This document shows, in pieces, positions 1 through 11,250 of a stretch of 64,000 nucleotides of DNA. Both the position numbers and the translations under genes were made by a program. Location: the NCBI GenBank assembly GCA_035578175.1, contig JAQMRL010000002.1:76675645-76739644 (forward strand), in the 5' to 3' direction. The notes under the pieces are model-generated. The model worked only from the letters and a program-made list of their open reading frames with translations. It made no database searches and was not told the DNA's origin. Each line of letters begins with the position of its first letter. Positions within the stretch are counted from its first letter, which is position 1. Source of the DNA: Catonia carolina (lineage: Eukaryota; Arthropoda; Insecta; Hemiptera; Achilidae).

Positions 1-352
1 AATTTTAACATTGAATAAGCCTATAAACAATACAGAGTAGTATGCAACTGAATTCTAAACAAAATTAAGTGAAAAGATTTTATTTAAGTGAAAAGATTTT
101 ATTGACGTTAGGGAACGCGGCTGTTTGTTGTTATTGTTTAGCAGTTATAAAAGTGTTGGTGTCCACCCGGTGACTAATGCTAGGCTGTTGCATGTATTTG
201 TGTGGTGTATTTACACGTACTACCACAGATGCAGTTTGTTGATTCAACAGTTGGTTCTTACCGTCAACTCACTATAGTAATGGTAATGTGTAAAAATTAG
301 TGAAAATTTTAGTGGGGTTTACCATCAATTTTATTCATTCGTTTTGTTACAG

Positions 353-582
353 GTTTCGATGAAAACGCTAACGAGAAGACATGGGACGCAACCGGTTGGT
401 CGGCAAGAATAATACAACACGAAATCGATCATATAAACGGAAAGCTTTATCTCGATTCAATGTTACCGAACACGTTAGAGTGCTGTGCATGGGCCCAAAT
501 TAATAAAAATGCCGGGAAAGTTTTCATCACATACACTCCAGTAAAATGGTGGACTAACCTTGTACATCGTTCTGTTAAATAA
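353..582 (+). CDS. PDF: Peptide deformylase, mitochondrial type, last exon
   Basis: This is the terminal coding exon of a peptide deformylase, the metalloenzyme that removes the N-formyl group from organellar nascent proteins. A 3' splice site (pyrimidine-rich, ending ACAG at 349-352) precedes it, and the frame runs to TAA at 580-582. The peptide holds the family segment ATGWSARIIQHEIDHINGK. The HEIDH is deformylase motif 3, with two metal-ligand histidines and the catalytic glutamate. It is followed by LYLDSM, as in animal enzymes, and a tryptophan-containing C-terminus. Upstream exons with motifs 1 and 2 lie outside the window or are not recognisable in 1-352. AATAAA signals overlap and follow the stop. 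The family call is firm; mitochondrial targeting is inferred from animal homologues because the N-terminus is not seen. Confidence 0.9.
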
Positions 583-602
583 ATTATTAGTGCGTTAATA
601 AA
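578..602 (+). terminator. Poly(A) signals of the deformylase gene
   Basis: AATAAA occurs at 578-583, overlapping the stop codon, and again at 597-602, followed by a T-run. Either could direct cleavage of a very short 3' UTR. The stretch from 603 to 780 shows no other recognised feature. Confidence 0.5.
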
Positions 603-780
603 TTTTTTTTTTTGTAGAAATAACGACAGTTTCAATCCGTTTTGTGAAATGAGATACTGGAAATCGTTGTCTTCCGATCTTCACGTAAAACAGGTATGTT
701 ATAATAATACGAGTATGCTCTATAGTACCCATTGTGTAATATTATTCTTTGGGTAATACGAGATAATTTTGGAAAAGTAA

Positions 781-1556
781 AGGGTGATTTTTTAGTCCTG
801 TTACCCAATTGTTAATGTCTGGTAATATTTTTCTAAGAAAGGGATATTTTGTTTTGTGACACAAAGTTGGTAGCCCTACTCAACCGGTATAGATACGACA
901 GTTTGAGTTGATTCTCCTTGAGTTGCGTAAAATTTTGTGCTGTTTCCAGTTGTGTTACGAACAGAATGTCTTTTACCCTAGAACAAAGGGTTTTCATTCT
1001 TGAACAATATTTTGCTACAAAATCGTATGCGAGTGTAAAAGAATCATTTCAAATTAAATTTTTTGGTGTTCCTCCACTCTATTCTAGTTAATTTCTAGGC
1101 TAACTAACTGATTTTTAGAGGCAGGTATTGATTGCAGCAGAAAACGTAGTGGTCGACCAACTCTCTTGACATATGACGTTAAGAGAATGTGAAAACAAGA
1201 TTGCTCAATTCTCCATGGAAAAGTTTACAAAAACTTTCCTCGCATGTTGATTTGTCATGTTCGAGTGCTCAGAAAGCTGCTAAAAAATTGAAATGTATCC
1301 GTATCACATACAATTAGTTCTAGAGCTTCAGCCTCCAGATTTAAACAAGAGATTGTTTTAGGATAAAAGACATTCTGTTCGTAGCACGACCGGAAATGGC
1401 ACAAAATTTTACACAGCTCAAGGAGAAACAACTCATACTGCCATATCCATACTGGTTGAGTAGGGCTACCAACTTAGTGTCACAAAACAAAATTATTTTT
1501 TTTAGAAAAATATTACCAGACATTAACAATTGGGTACAGGACTAAAAAATCACTCT
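781..1556 (+). mobile_element. Internally deleted mariner-like element with long terminal inverted repeats, copy 1
   Basis: The left end GGGTGATTTTTTAGTCCTG and the right end around 1535-1556 are inverted copies of each other over more than 100 bp. Between them (about 966-1090) is a start-like reading frame, MSFTLEQRVFILEQYF..., that matches the N-terminal helix-turn-helix of mariner-type transposases. It is soon broken by stops. Fragments resembling the following linker (LRECENKIAQF, LQPPDLNKRL) continue to about 1370. The DDE catalytic domain is missing. A second copy in the opposite orientation lies at 5367-6244. Confidence 0.75.
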
Positions 1557-1642
1557 GTATATAGAGAGGTTTTAAAATAATTTAATGAGGCATTAGCTGC
1601 TGTGAAGCAAAGCGACCGGGGGTTGCTAGTAAGAAATAAATA

Positions 1643-1765
1643 TGATTCAGTCATTTAATTGGCTGACCATGTGATAAGAAACAGAATTAATTATTTTAGC
1701 CCTGCAACTAACAGAATGAGTGTAAAATATTTGACACTCCACCTGTCTGTAATGGGCAGAAAAAT
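1643..1765 (-). mobile_element. Repeat C (SINE-like retroposon), 5' part only
   Basis: Matches the 5' third of repeat C (full copy at 21328-21722) in reverse: a CATTTAATTGGCTGACCATG segment, then sequence ending CTGTAATGGGCAG. The 3' two thirds are missing. The flanking bases 1557-1642 and 1766-1836 show nothing recognised. Confidence 0.65.
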
Positions 1766-1836
1766 TTCATTTATATTTGATTAATTTGAGTTTTTCTATT
1801 TTCAGATTCTGATGGCATAATTTTCTTCGATATATA

Positions 1837-3779
1837 CCGGGTGATTCAAAACTGTACGACAATCTCTTGGGATCTCATTCTATAGCTAAAAAAAGAAAAA
1901 AAATTTGTATAAACATATGCCTGAAAACGCTTAGTTAGCGAGTTATGGCTAGCGAAAATTTTCACCTAGAACTCTGTACCCTCGGTGAAGTAAGGCCGTA
2001 CAAAAATGTTAAAGGTGATTACAAAGATACAAATACGATTGTTTCTTATGTTTTTTAATCTGAAAAATTGAATAAAATTGGTTCCAGAGCTGTAAATGCT
2101 ATACTTTCAGAGATATCTTACATAAAACACAAGAATTGGTGCAAAAAAATAACACATTTTTGTGTTTAACGTAGATTACTTCCATAAATTGTAAATAAAG
2201 TTGTATTTTATCTTAAATAAATTTGTAGAAAATTAATTCTAAAAAGATTCATGTGAATTACTCAGGAAAGAAAATGAATAATAGATATTGAAATTTCGCT
2301 TTATTTAAAATCAAAACAGACGCACATAAAATGCACATTCTTAACTGCATAAAATATTAACTAATATTTAGGTTGGGAGTAACAGCTGATAATGATCAGC
2401 TGTTACTCCCAACCTAATATGTTATGCAGTTAAGAATGTGTGTTTTAAATGTGTCTGTTTTGATTTTAAATAAAGCGAAATTTTAATATCTATTATTCAT
2501 TTTTTTCCTGAGTAATTCACATGAATCTTTTCAGAATTAAATTTTCTACAAATTTATTTAAGAAAAAATACACCTTTATTTACCATTTATGGAAGTAATC
2601 TTACGTTAAACACAAAAATGTGTTATTTCTTTGCACCAATTCTTGTGTTTTATGTAAGATATCTCTGAAAGTATTGCATTTACAGCTCTGAAACCACTTT
2701 TTTTCAATTTTTCAGATTAAAAAACATAAGAAACAATTGTATTTGTATCTTTATAATTACCTTTAAGATTTTTATACAGATTTACTTCACCGAGGGTACA
2801 GAGTTCTAGGTGAAATTTTTCGCTAGCTGTAACTTGATAACTAAGTGTTTTCAGGCATATGTTTATATGAACTTTTTTTCGTATTTTTAGCTATACAGGG
2901 TGATTCACGAAGATATGCAGAAACTTTGGGAGCTCATTGTACATGTAAAAATAATGAAAAAAGTTTATTTAAACATGGGTCCGGAAATGCTTCGTTACCG
3001 AGTTACGGCTAGTGAAAGATTTTGCCCAGATTTCAGCTCACCAGGTGAAATGAGGTCTTCCTGAAATTCTGGTAAGGTAGATTAAGGGGCGAATTCAATC
3101 GTTTCTTACGGTTTTTGACCTGATAAATTGAATAAAACAGGTTCAAGAACTGTAAGTTAAATCGTTTTTGAAAAAACCAGTGTCAAATGCAGAAAATGGA
3201 GTGAAAAAAAAACACATTTTTTCATCTTAGTTTTTCCGGTTAATTTTACTTTGTACTCTTATGAATAAAAATTCATTTAATCAAACATCTATTCGCTTTC
3301 TGTGTACTTAATTTACACTGGTTTGTTCAGAATAAAATTTTCTACATGTTTTATTCAAAAATTTTAACTGTTTCTTGGTGAAATAACAAAGTTATTCTTG
3401 CCCAAAGATGGAAAAATGTGTTTTTTTCACTTCATTTTTTGCATTTGACACTGGTTTTCTTAAAAAATATTTAACTTTCAGTTCAGGGACCTGTTTTATT
3501 CAATTTATCAGATCAAAAACCATAAGAAATGATTAAATTCGCTCCTTAATCTACCTTACCAGAATTCCAGGAAGACCTCATTTCACCTGGTGAGCTGAAA
3601 TCCGGGCAAAACTTTTGCTAGCCATAACTCGGAAACGAAGCATTTCCGGACCCATGTTTATATAAACTTTTTTCATTATTTTTACATGTACAATGGGCTC
3701 CTAAAGTTTCTGCATATCTTCGTGAATCACCCTGTTAATGAGATCCCAAGAGATTGCCGTATAGTTTTGAATCACCCGG
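1837..3779. mobile_element. Fold-back element FB-1 (long inverted repeat), TA-flanked
   Basis: Starts CCGGGTGATTC and ends GAATCACCCGG, flanked by TA on both sides. The two arms, about 500 bp each, are near-perfect inverted copies. They meet at 2369-2415, where TTGGGAGTAACAGCTG and its complement are separated by only a few bases, so the element could extrude as one long hairpin. The right arm is interrupted at 2896-3735 by a different fold-back element (FB-2). No transposase is encoded. The GGGTGATTC terminus and TA target suggest mobilisation by a Tc1/mariner-type transposase (inference). Confidence 0.85.
2896..3735. mobile_element. Fold-back element FB-2, copy 1, nested in FB-1
   Basis: Termini CAGGGTGATTCACGAAG and CTTCGTGAATCACCCTG, with arms of about 330 bp running inward. 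It sits at a TA within the right arm of FB-1. The uninterrupted FB-1 sequence can be read in the second copy near 61745 (CTATATAATGAGATCCC). No coding capacity seen. Confidence 0.85.
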
Positions 3780-3781
3780 TA

Positions 3782-4042
3782 CATGTAAGTGGGCTGTTCA
3801 GTTTAAAAATTCAAACAATATACGAATGTTTTGTTATGTCCAGATTTTATTTATTTCACATATTCCTGAAACACTCATCCAGATGTAATACGTTCGGAAC
3901 TTCAGCCGTTTCGGTAATCTGGTTCACTCTCATTTCTGTACAGGCCGGTTCAGAGATTACAGTACCAACCCCAGTTAACTGGACTTAATATGGGTGGACT
4001 CCAAACCAGATGAGACTGAATTTTTATATCACTTAGACAAAA
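3782..4042. other. Unassigned single-copy-looking stretch
   Basis: About 260 bp between FB-1 and repeat A copy 1. It includes part of a 100-codon open frame on +, but the 5' part of that frame lies in FB-2, so it is not taken as a gene. No splice-bounded exon or repeat similarity was recognised. Confidence 0.4.
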
Positions 4043-5342
4043 AAAATCAGGTTTGAAACACTCACACAACTTTTTCTTGCCAATGCAAATAATGACCAAT
4101 ATAACCTAACATTAGAAATAAACAAAAAACTAACCTCAATAAACTTTTTTTTTTCTTTTCCTTACTTTTTTTTTATTCCTAATTTGTGTACGTTGCAATC
4201 TGTTTAATTTAGAAAAATAAGCAACCCCATGACCCAATGAGATGAGGATGATGTGTATGACGTGTAAATGAGGTGTAGTCTTGTACAGACCCATGCTGAC
4301 CATTCCTGAGAGAGTATGGTTAATTAAATCCCAACCATCAAAGTACACCGGTAACCACTGGCTAGTATTCAAATCCGTATAAAAGTAACTACCTTTACTA
4401 GGATTTGAACCAGGAACCTTCGTTTCCGAAAATCAGCTGTTAAACAGCTGATTTTGGCGACTACTTTACCTGTAGACCAACCCGGTGGGTTTAATTAATT
4501 AAAGTTTTTCAATAAACTTAACCACAATTTTAATCATGAATGAAACACACAAAATGAAAATCAACCTCAGTTCGGCTTTAAAATACGGAAAATCACTCTT
4601 TCACACTAAACTAGGCTCTATAGAGAAAAATGCTCTAAATAAAAGTCGTAGATCTTTTAATTTCCTATAAATTTTATTATATACATTTTTGTCATAAAAT
4701 AAGCATACTATTGCTGAATTCGTAAAAAAATCGATTTTTCACATGTTTTCGTGAGAAAAAAAACAAAAAACAGCTATTACCGCTAAAATAAGCGTTATAC
4801 AAAAACATGTTTCGAATAAAAGTTGTAGGACTTTAAATTCTCTACATTTTTTATTTTATAAACTTTTGCGCTAAAATGCATATTAAAGCCGTAATCTTAA
4901 AAAAATAATTTCTTTACGTGAAAACAGCCTCACCAAGAATTTCAGCGAACATGGCGCCTACTCTATCTTGTAGAGCATAAAAAATTAAGTAAATGAGGTA
5001 ATTTAAAAAAAAATCGTACGACCAGTTTTTGAGAAAATCACAAAAAAGTGAAAAATTACACGAATAAACTACTACTACTTCCGGTTGACAGATTTTGATG
5101 AAAATGTTCGTGTCGGGTCCTCTAGTGGTATGTAACTAAAGTTTCAATTTCGTACGATGTTCCGTTCTTAAGATATTCTGTTCAAACACAGACACACACA
5201 CACCGACCAATCGCTGAAAATAAAAACATGTTGTTGTGTGGGTTGAGGGGGTCTATTTAAGTGAATATTCGGGTGAAGAGTGTATTTGTTGTGATCGACA
5301 TGAAAATACTTCCCTTCCTATATAGGCAAGAGAAAGTAAAAA
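4043..5342 (-). mobile_element. Repeat A (Helentron-like, non-autonomous), copy 1, split by SINE T2
   Basis: Reading from the right, it begins TTTACTTTCTCTTGCC at about 5342 and ends with the hairpin GTGTGAGTGTTTCAAAC-like sequence near 4050. The family core includes ATATCTTAAGAACGGAACAT-like and CCGGAAGTAGTAGT-like segments. It is interrupted by a T2 SINE at 4147-4509. The short (GT)n tract lies around 5184-5200. Confidence 0.8.
4147..4509 (-). mobile_element. tRNA-derived SINE T2, copy 1
   Basis: In reverse it begins ACCCACCGGGTTGGTCTA (A-box-like) and contains GGTTCAAATCC (B box), followed by a tRNA-unrelated body. The tail is CGTACACAAATTAGGAATAA plus an A/T-rich run. It lies in repeat A copy 1 with a direct repeat AATAAACTT on each side. 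The internal GCTGTTTAACAGCTG hairpin is typical of this family in the window. Confidence 0.8.
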
Positions 5343-5366
5343 TCTAATTCCTGAAGTGTCATTATA

Positions 5367-5490
5367 CAGGGTGATTTTTTTAGTCCTGTTACCCAATTGT
5401 TAATGTCTGGTAATTTTTTCTAAAAAAAATAAATTTTGTTTTGTGACACAAAGTTGGTACGTAGCCCTACTCAACCAGTATGGATATGGC

Positions 5491-5525
<35 letters not shown>

Positions 5526-6244
5526 GCCCTGGAGACTCCAGGAGGAGTATAGGACATGTCATCAAACGTATAGAACATGTCGTGTGTGAGTTGATTCTCC
5601 TTGAGCTGTGTAAAATTTTGTGCCATTTCCGGTTGTGCTACGAACAGAATGTCTTTTATCCTAAAACAATCTCTTGTTTAAATCTGGAGGCTGAAGCTCT
5701 AGAACTAATCGTATGTGATACGGATACAATTTCAATTTTTTAGCAGCTTTCTGAGCACTCGAACATGACAAATCAACATGCGAGGAAAGTTTTTGTAAAC
5801 TTTTCCATGGAGAATTGAGCAATCTTGTTTTCACATTCTCTTAACGTCATATGTCAAGAGAGTTGGTCGACCACTACGTTTTCTGCTGCAAACAATACCT
5901 GCCTCTAAAAATCAGTTAGTTAGCCTAGAAATTGACTAGAATAGAGTGGAGGAACACCAAAAAATTTAATTTGAAATGATTCTTTTACACTCGCATACGA
6001 TTTTGTAGCAAAATATTGTTCAAGAATGAACCCCGTTGTTCTAGGGTAAAAGACATTCTGTTCGTAACACAACTGGAAACAGCACAAAATTTTACGCAAC
6101 TCAAGGAGAATCAACTCAAACTGTCGTATCTATACCGGTTGAGTAGGGCTACCAACTTTGTGTCACAAAACAAAATATCCCTTTCTTAGAAAAATATTAC
6201 CAGACACATTAACAATTGGGTAACAGGACTAAAAAATCACCCGG
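5367..6244 (-). mobile_element. Internally deleted mariner-like element with long TIRs, copy 2
   Basis: Same family as 781-1556 but inverted, with CAGGGTGATTTTTTTAGTCC at the left and GGACTAAAAAATCACCCGG at the right, and TA outside each end. The remnant reading frame (FILEQYFATKSYASVKESF) runs leftward from about 6030. A LINE 3'-tail insertion lies at 5494-5576. Confidence 0.8.
5494..5576 (-). mobile_element. Extremely 5'-truncated L1-type (Jockey/CR1-like) LINE insertion with a 30-nt poly(A) tail
   Basis: A run of about 30 T (5494-5523) is followed by GCGCCCTGGAGACTCCAGG and AGGACATGTCATC. This is the reverse complement of the 3' terminus of the LINE at 34152-35640. Only about 50 bp of LINE plus the tail were inserted, into the mariner-like relic. 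Confidence 0.75.
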
Positions 6245-6345
6245 TACTTTTATTACTCCACTTGTTAGAAAACAGAATAAAAGTGAGTCTACAAAAGATT
6301 TTAATAGCTAATTATTTGATTATTAATAATTACTGATCATAACAG

Positions 6346-7078
6346 ACAGGTGAAGTGTCAAATTATTTACACTCAATCTGTTAGTTGCAGGACTAAAATA
6401 AATAGTTCTGTTTCTTATCACGTGGTCAGCCAATTAAACGACTGAATCATTATTTAAGCACAGAATAGGTACAGTCCAGCCTCTCTTAGTTTGCTCCTAA
6501 TGTAAACAAATAATGATGTCACTGAGCATGCGCATTATATCAAAATGTGTAATTGCTGTTTAAAAAGTAACAACAAAATACTTTCAAAAGTATTTAAATA
6601 CAAAATACTTTTAAAAGTATTTTTATAATGAAATTGTTAGGCCTACATCATATCATGACTGATGTTTTTAGTACTTTAAGTGCTTATAATTTAAAACATA
6701 GTTAACTTAATACAAATACGACATCTGTAAAGTCGAGGACTCTAGCGTGCACCCTGTAGGAGGTGGCTTTTGTTTGTTGGCCGAAGGAGCAAACTAAGAA
6801 TGGCTCAAGTGTAGAGGTGTACTGTGACACTAATCAGAGTTATCTCCTCTGAAAGTAATGAATTTCATTATACAGTTGGACCGTGCGGTGAATGAAGTGA
6901 AGGTGTCATTTGCAGAGTGGAAAATATGTGCTTTACAGAGCGCCCGGCATGCTGATAAGCGTACTTTTCCACTCAGTGAGTTGTGGCAATGGTAAACCAC
7001 CTCACTCCATGTTTTACTTAGTAAAACCTCTACACGTTCAAACCAGCCTACAGGCTCATCACCTAAACTACAATTGTG
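6346..7078 (+). mobile_element. Repeat C (SINE-like retroposon), split by MITE B
   Basis: 5' part at 6346-6471 (CATAACAGACAGGTGAAGTG...) and 3' part at 6812-7078 (AGAGGTGTACTGTGACAC... to ATCACCTAAACTACAA). The interruption is a B element at a TA. The uninterrupted sequence GAGGTAGAGGTG is seen in other C copies. Confidence 0.8.
6472..6811 (+). mobile_element. MITE B, copy 1 (about 340 bp)
   Basis: Terminal inverted repeats CAGTCCAGCCTCTCTTAG and CTAAGAATGGCTCAAGTG, flanked by TA. The interior holds a conserved palindrome-like ATACTTTTAAAAGTAT. Non-coding; the TA target fits Tc1/mariner-type mobilisation. Confidence 0.85.
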
Positions 7079-7089
7079 TTTTATTATTT

Positions 7090-8408
7090 AATTGGCTAGA
7101 GAAAGTCGTGTCAGTGTTTCACACAATATTACTTTCTCTTGCCTATATGAATATATAGGCAGGAAAGTATTGTTTTCATGTCGATTTTAACAAAGCCACT
7201 CTTCACCGGATCTACACGTAAACAGACCCCCTGAACCCAAACAAACATGTTTTTAGCAATTGGTCTGTCTGTGTGTGTGTACAAAATATCTCAAGAACGG
7301 AACATCGTACGACTTTTAAACTTGAAACTTAAGTTATATACCACTACCGGACACGACACAAACATTTTCATCAAAATCGGTCAACCGGAAGTAGTAGTTC
7401 ATTCGTGTAATTTTTCACTTTTTTGCGATTTTCTCAAAAACTGGTCCTACGATTTTTTTTTAAAATCGCCTGGTTTAATCAATTTTTTATGCTCTACAAG
7501 ATAAAATATGCGCTATGTTTACTGAAATTCTCGGTGAGGCTGTTTTCACGTAAAGAAATTGTTTTTTTAAGATTGCGGCTTTAATATGCATTTTAGCGCA
7601 AACATTTATGTAATAAAAAATGTAGAGAATTTAAAATCCAACAACATTTATTTCAAACATTTTTTTTGTATAACTCTTAGTTTAGCAGTAATTAGCGATT
7701 TTCTGTTTTTTTCTCACGAAAACGTGTAAAAAATCGATTTTTTTAAGATTTCGGCCTTAGTATGCATTTAACGACGAAAGTGTATGTAATTAATTTTAAA
7801 GGAAATAAAAAGATTTACAACTTTTATTTAGAGCATTTCTCTTTACAGAGCCTAGTTTAGTGTGAAAAAGTGATTTTCCGTAATTTTAAGCCAAACTGAG
7901 GTTGATTTCCATTTTGCGTCTTTCACTTATGATTAAAATTTGGTTATTTATATTGAAACCCACCGGGTTGGTCTAGAGGTAAATTCGTCGCCAAAATTAG
8001 CTGTTTAACAGCTGATTTTCAGAGACGGAGGTTCCTGGTTCAAATCCTAGTAAAGGTAGTTACTTTTATACGGATTTGAGTGGTAGACAGTGGTTGGGGG
8101 TGTACTTTGATGGTTGGGGTTTAATTAACCATACTCTCTCAGGAATGGTCGACCTGGGTCTGTACAAGACTACACCTCATTTACACGTCATACACATCAT
8201 CCTCATCTGATTGGGTCATGGGGTTGCTTATTGTTCTCTTTTGAACAGATTGCAACGTACACATATTAGGAATTTAAAAAAAAAAATATTATATTGAGGT
8301 TAGTTTTTTGTTTATTTCTAATGTTTTATTACTAATGTTAGGTTTTAAAGTTAATTATTTGCATTGGCAAGAGAACGTTGTGTGAGTGTTTTACACCAGA
8401 TTTTTTTT
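7090..8408 (+). mobile_element. Repeat A, copy 2, preceded by a second copy's 3' end
   Basis: 7090-7128 is a 3' terminus of family A (GGCTAGAGAAAGTCGTGT... TTTCACAC). It is immediately followed at 7129 by a fresh 5' terminus, ACTTTCTCTTGCC. The body then runs to the 3' hairpin at about 8408 and is interrupted by a T2 SINE at 7957-8288. The head-to-tail join is consistent with rolling-circle amplification. Confidence 0.8.
7957..8288 (+). mobile_element. tRNA-derived SINE T2, copy 2
   Basis: 5' end ACCCACCGGGTTGGTCTAGA (A box), B box GGTTCAAATCC near 8037, body to about 8270 and an A-rich tail. Flanked by the 9-bp target duplication TTATATTGA (7948-7956 and 8289-8297). Confidence 0.88.
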
Positions 8409-8634
8409 AATTTTATTTTTTCAGCATTATGTGTAACTTTAGTGCTGTTGCAATAAAATTGAGAAAAAATTACAAATTGATTCATCTGTGTAATTAAGAT
8501 ACAATAATAATAATAATAATAATAATGCTTTATTTTTCACTTTTACACACATCCTCCTTTTACACACATCTTACGGCTTGACCGCAGTCATCAGCCGGAA
8601 AATCAGAGTACACTTACAATTTAATTACAATATA
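8409..8634. repeat. Spacer shared with 11290-11395, plus (AAT)n microsatellite
   Basis: From about 8422 (CAGCATTATGTGTAACTTTA) to about 8495, the sequence is almost the same as 11310-11385. An (ATA)n tract lies at 8502-8525. The following 8527-8625 (TGCTTTATTTTTCAC ... TTGACCGCAGTCATCAGCC) resembles a retroposon tail in character but was not identified. Confidence 0.6.
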
Positions 8635-9567
8635 TAAAAATCTGGTGTGAAACACTCACACAACTTTCTCTTGCCAATGCAAATAATGACCAGTGTAACC
8701 AAACATTAGTAATAAAACATTAGAAATAAACAAAAAACTCACCTCAAAAAACTTAAACTAATTTTAATCATGAGTGAATGACGCAAAATGACAATCGAAC
8801 TCAGTTTGGCTTAAAAATACGGAAAATCACGCTTTCACGCTAAACTAGGCTCTGTAGAGAAAAATGCTCTAAACAAAAGTTGTAGATCTTTTAATTTTCT
8901 ATAAATTTAATTATATACACTTTTGTCGTAAAATGCATACTAAGACCGAAATGTTAAAAAAATCGATTTTTCTCACGTTTTCGTGAGAAAAAAAACAGAA
9001 AATCGCAAATTACCGCTAAACTAAGCGTTATACAAAAAAATGTTTGAAATAAAAGTTGTAGAATTTTACATTCTCTACAACTTTTATTATATAACGTTTT
9101 GCGCTAAAATGCATATTAAAGCCGCAATCTTAAAAAGAAAAGGTTTTTGCGTAAAAACAGCCTCACGCAGAATTTCAGCAAACATGGCGCCTACCCTATA
9201 TTGTAGAGCATAAAAAATGTAGTAAACCAGGCGATTTTAAAAAAAATCGTAGGACTAGTTTTTGAGAAAATCGCAAAAAAGTGAAAAATTACACGAATAA
9301 ACTACTACTTCCGGTTGACCGATTTTGATGAAAATGTTCGTGTCGGGTCCGGTAGTGGTATGTAACTAAGTTTCAAGTTCGTACGATGTTCCGTTCTTGA
9401 GATATTCTGTTCACACACACACACACAGACCAATCGCTAAAAACAAGTTTTTTGGGTTCAGGGGGTCTGAAAACGTATAGATCCGGTGAAAACTCGATTT
9501 CGAAAAATCGACATGAAAACAATACTTTCCTTCCTATATATTCATATAGGCAAGAGAAAGTAAAAAA
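8635..9567 (-). mobile_element. Repeat A, copy 3
   Basis: Complete copy in reverse: 5' terminus at 9567 (TTACTTTCTCTTGCC), short (GT)n tract at 9413-9426, and 3' hairpin TGTGAGTGTTTCACACC at 8640-8665. No interruptions. Confidence 0.85.
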
Positions 9568-9637
9568 CACAGTATATAACAATCAGGAATACATTAGAAA
9601 AAAGAAACTATACACCAACTTTATAAAATTGACATAT

Positions 9638-10592
9638 AGGGTGATTCAAAAAGAGCGCCGGTTTTGATATATCAAATTAAGAGATTTATTATATTGAAAA
9701 ACTGAAAATAAATACATCAACAAGTTCATCTTACCTTCCGATTTCATGTATGAAAAATGATGTCATGTATGTGTCCTCCTCTACTGCGCTGTCACGCATC
9801 AACTCTGTCCATGAAATTGGATATTACTGCATGACAAGTTTCGACTTCCATTTGCCCGATAACCCGTCGAATTTCCTCCTTCAAGTCATTGATGTTTCGG
9901 GGTTTATTGGCATACACCAATGACTTCACATGACCCCAAAGATGAAAGTCACAAGGCGTCAATTTTGTTTGCGAAGGTGTCATCATCCTGGCGTTTTCTC
10001 AATACCCAGTCAACAAACTGTTGTCTCTTCTGGTGGTCTGCCACTTTCAAATGTTGCGTCAACTGAATTTTGTACGGGTGATATTGGAGATCGTACCGAA
10101 GAATTCTCCGTACAGAAGAACATCGTAAACCCAATTGTTGAGAACGGCGACGTATTGATTTTGCTGGGCTAACAGCCACACTGTCACGAACCAACGCAAC
10201 GTTCTGCTCAGTTCGGCCAGAACGACGACGTCCAGAACTTTTAAGGTCGACTGTTGAACCCGTCTCAAAAAACTTTTTCATGAGCCTGCGAACTGTTGAT
10301 TCATTCGGTGCTTCATTACGTCCTAGAGTACCGCGAAGTCGCCTGACAGTAGCCGCATAACTCTCTCCACTCTGGTAAAATGTTTTGACGATTAACACTC
10401 GTTGTGCAATAGTAAACTTCTCCATGGTTAGACACAGACTGCGAGAGTACTACAATGCGAACAAGAGAAACTGTAACTGAATCGTCAATCGGAATGTTCT
10501 CCGAAATAGAAATGAGGTCTAACAATGTTGCCAACCGATAAACAAAAATTTACCAGCCGTTTAAAAACCGGCGCTCTTTTTGAATCACCCGT
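9638..10592 (-). pseudogene. Mariner-like element M1 with deleted transposase, copy 1
   Basis: Terminal inverted repeats GGGTGATTCAAAAAGAGCGC (left) and its inverse at about 10570-10590, next to TA. On - the transposase N-terminus (from 10425, MEKFTIAQRVLIVKTFYQ) carries the paired helix-turn-helix region through about 150 codons. It then jumps to the C-terminal segment [20 protein letters not shown] near 9960. The catalytic aspartates between them are deleted, so this is a non-autonomous derivative. Confidence 0.88.
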
Positions 10593-11250
10593 TACATACA
10601 TTTTGAAGCATAATGACATAATTAAAACCCATCACCCTATTCATCCCTCTTCCTAGACACAACAGAAGCACAAAACAACCAATCAAATTTTTATACCTCA
10701 GTAATTGAATTCTGTAATCAATGCCCATCTATATCTCCAAGCATCTCTACAAAAGAACGCTAGCCCTTGCCAGTCTTTCCCACTTAAAAGTTCCAGAAAA
10801 GCTTCCTGTCCCAATTCATTCTGCCCCAACCATTTTCGGCGCCATTCCCTAAGAACTGGACATCTTCCCACAAAATCAAATATGTCCTCTTTTTCTCCTA
10901 AATTACACATAGAACAATTAAAATTTTTATCCACAACCTATGGTTTGTAATTTAAGTCTATCAATTCACCACGCGCTTTAATGATCCACCTGATTTTTGA
11001 CAGATCCTCCATCACATTAAAATAACTGGCTTCACCTAGAACTACGTTTAGCTGTTTGTACCAACTGTGATATCTTGTGGCATTAATTTCTGCGAGAGAA
11101 CGTTCCTTCTGCTTATCTTGGAGTGATAACATAATCTGCCCAAACCATCCCTTCCAATTCCCCATATTGCCTATTTCAAACCGCATCCCTAGACCTAACT
11201 GTGACACAATTTCCCCCCATTCCCTGAACCAACCTATATTATAACTAACT
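10593..11250 (-). pseudogene. LINE 3' fragment (C-terminal zinc-knuckle-like region)
   Basis: Two frames on - (11279 to 10938, and 10934 to 10698) read one after the other. The second has CSMCNLGEKEDIFDFVGRCP (a C-x2-C...H/C-type motif) followed by VLREWRRKWLG, as found downstream of the reverse transcriptase in several LINE clades. A frameshift or stop separates them near 10936. No reverse-transcriptase core is present. Clade not assigned. Confidence 0.6.

Noticed and set aside
616..690. Possible small exon (NNDSFNPFCEMRYWKSLSSD...) between a TTGTAG acceptor-like site and GTATGT
   Set aside because: It lies just downstream of the deformylase stop and poly(A) signals. The peptide matches nothing recognised and no partner exon was found.
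3686..3988. 100-codon + frame
   Set aside because: The first third lies in the FB-2/FB-1 terminus, so it is a chance frame across a transposon boundary.
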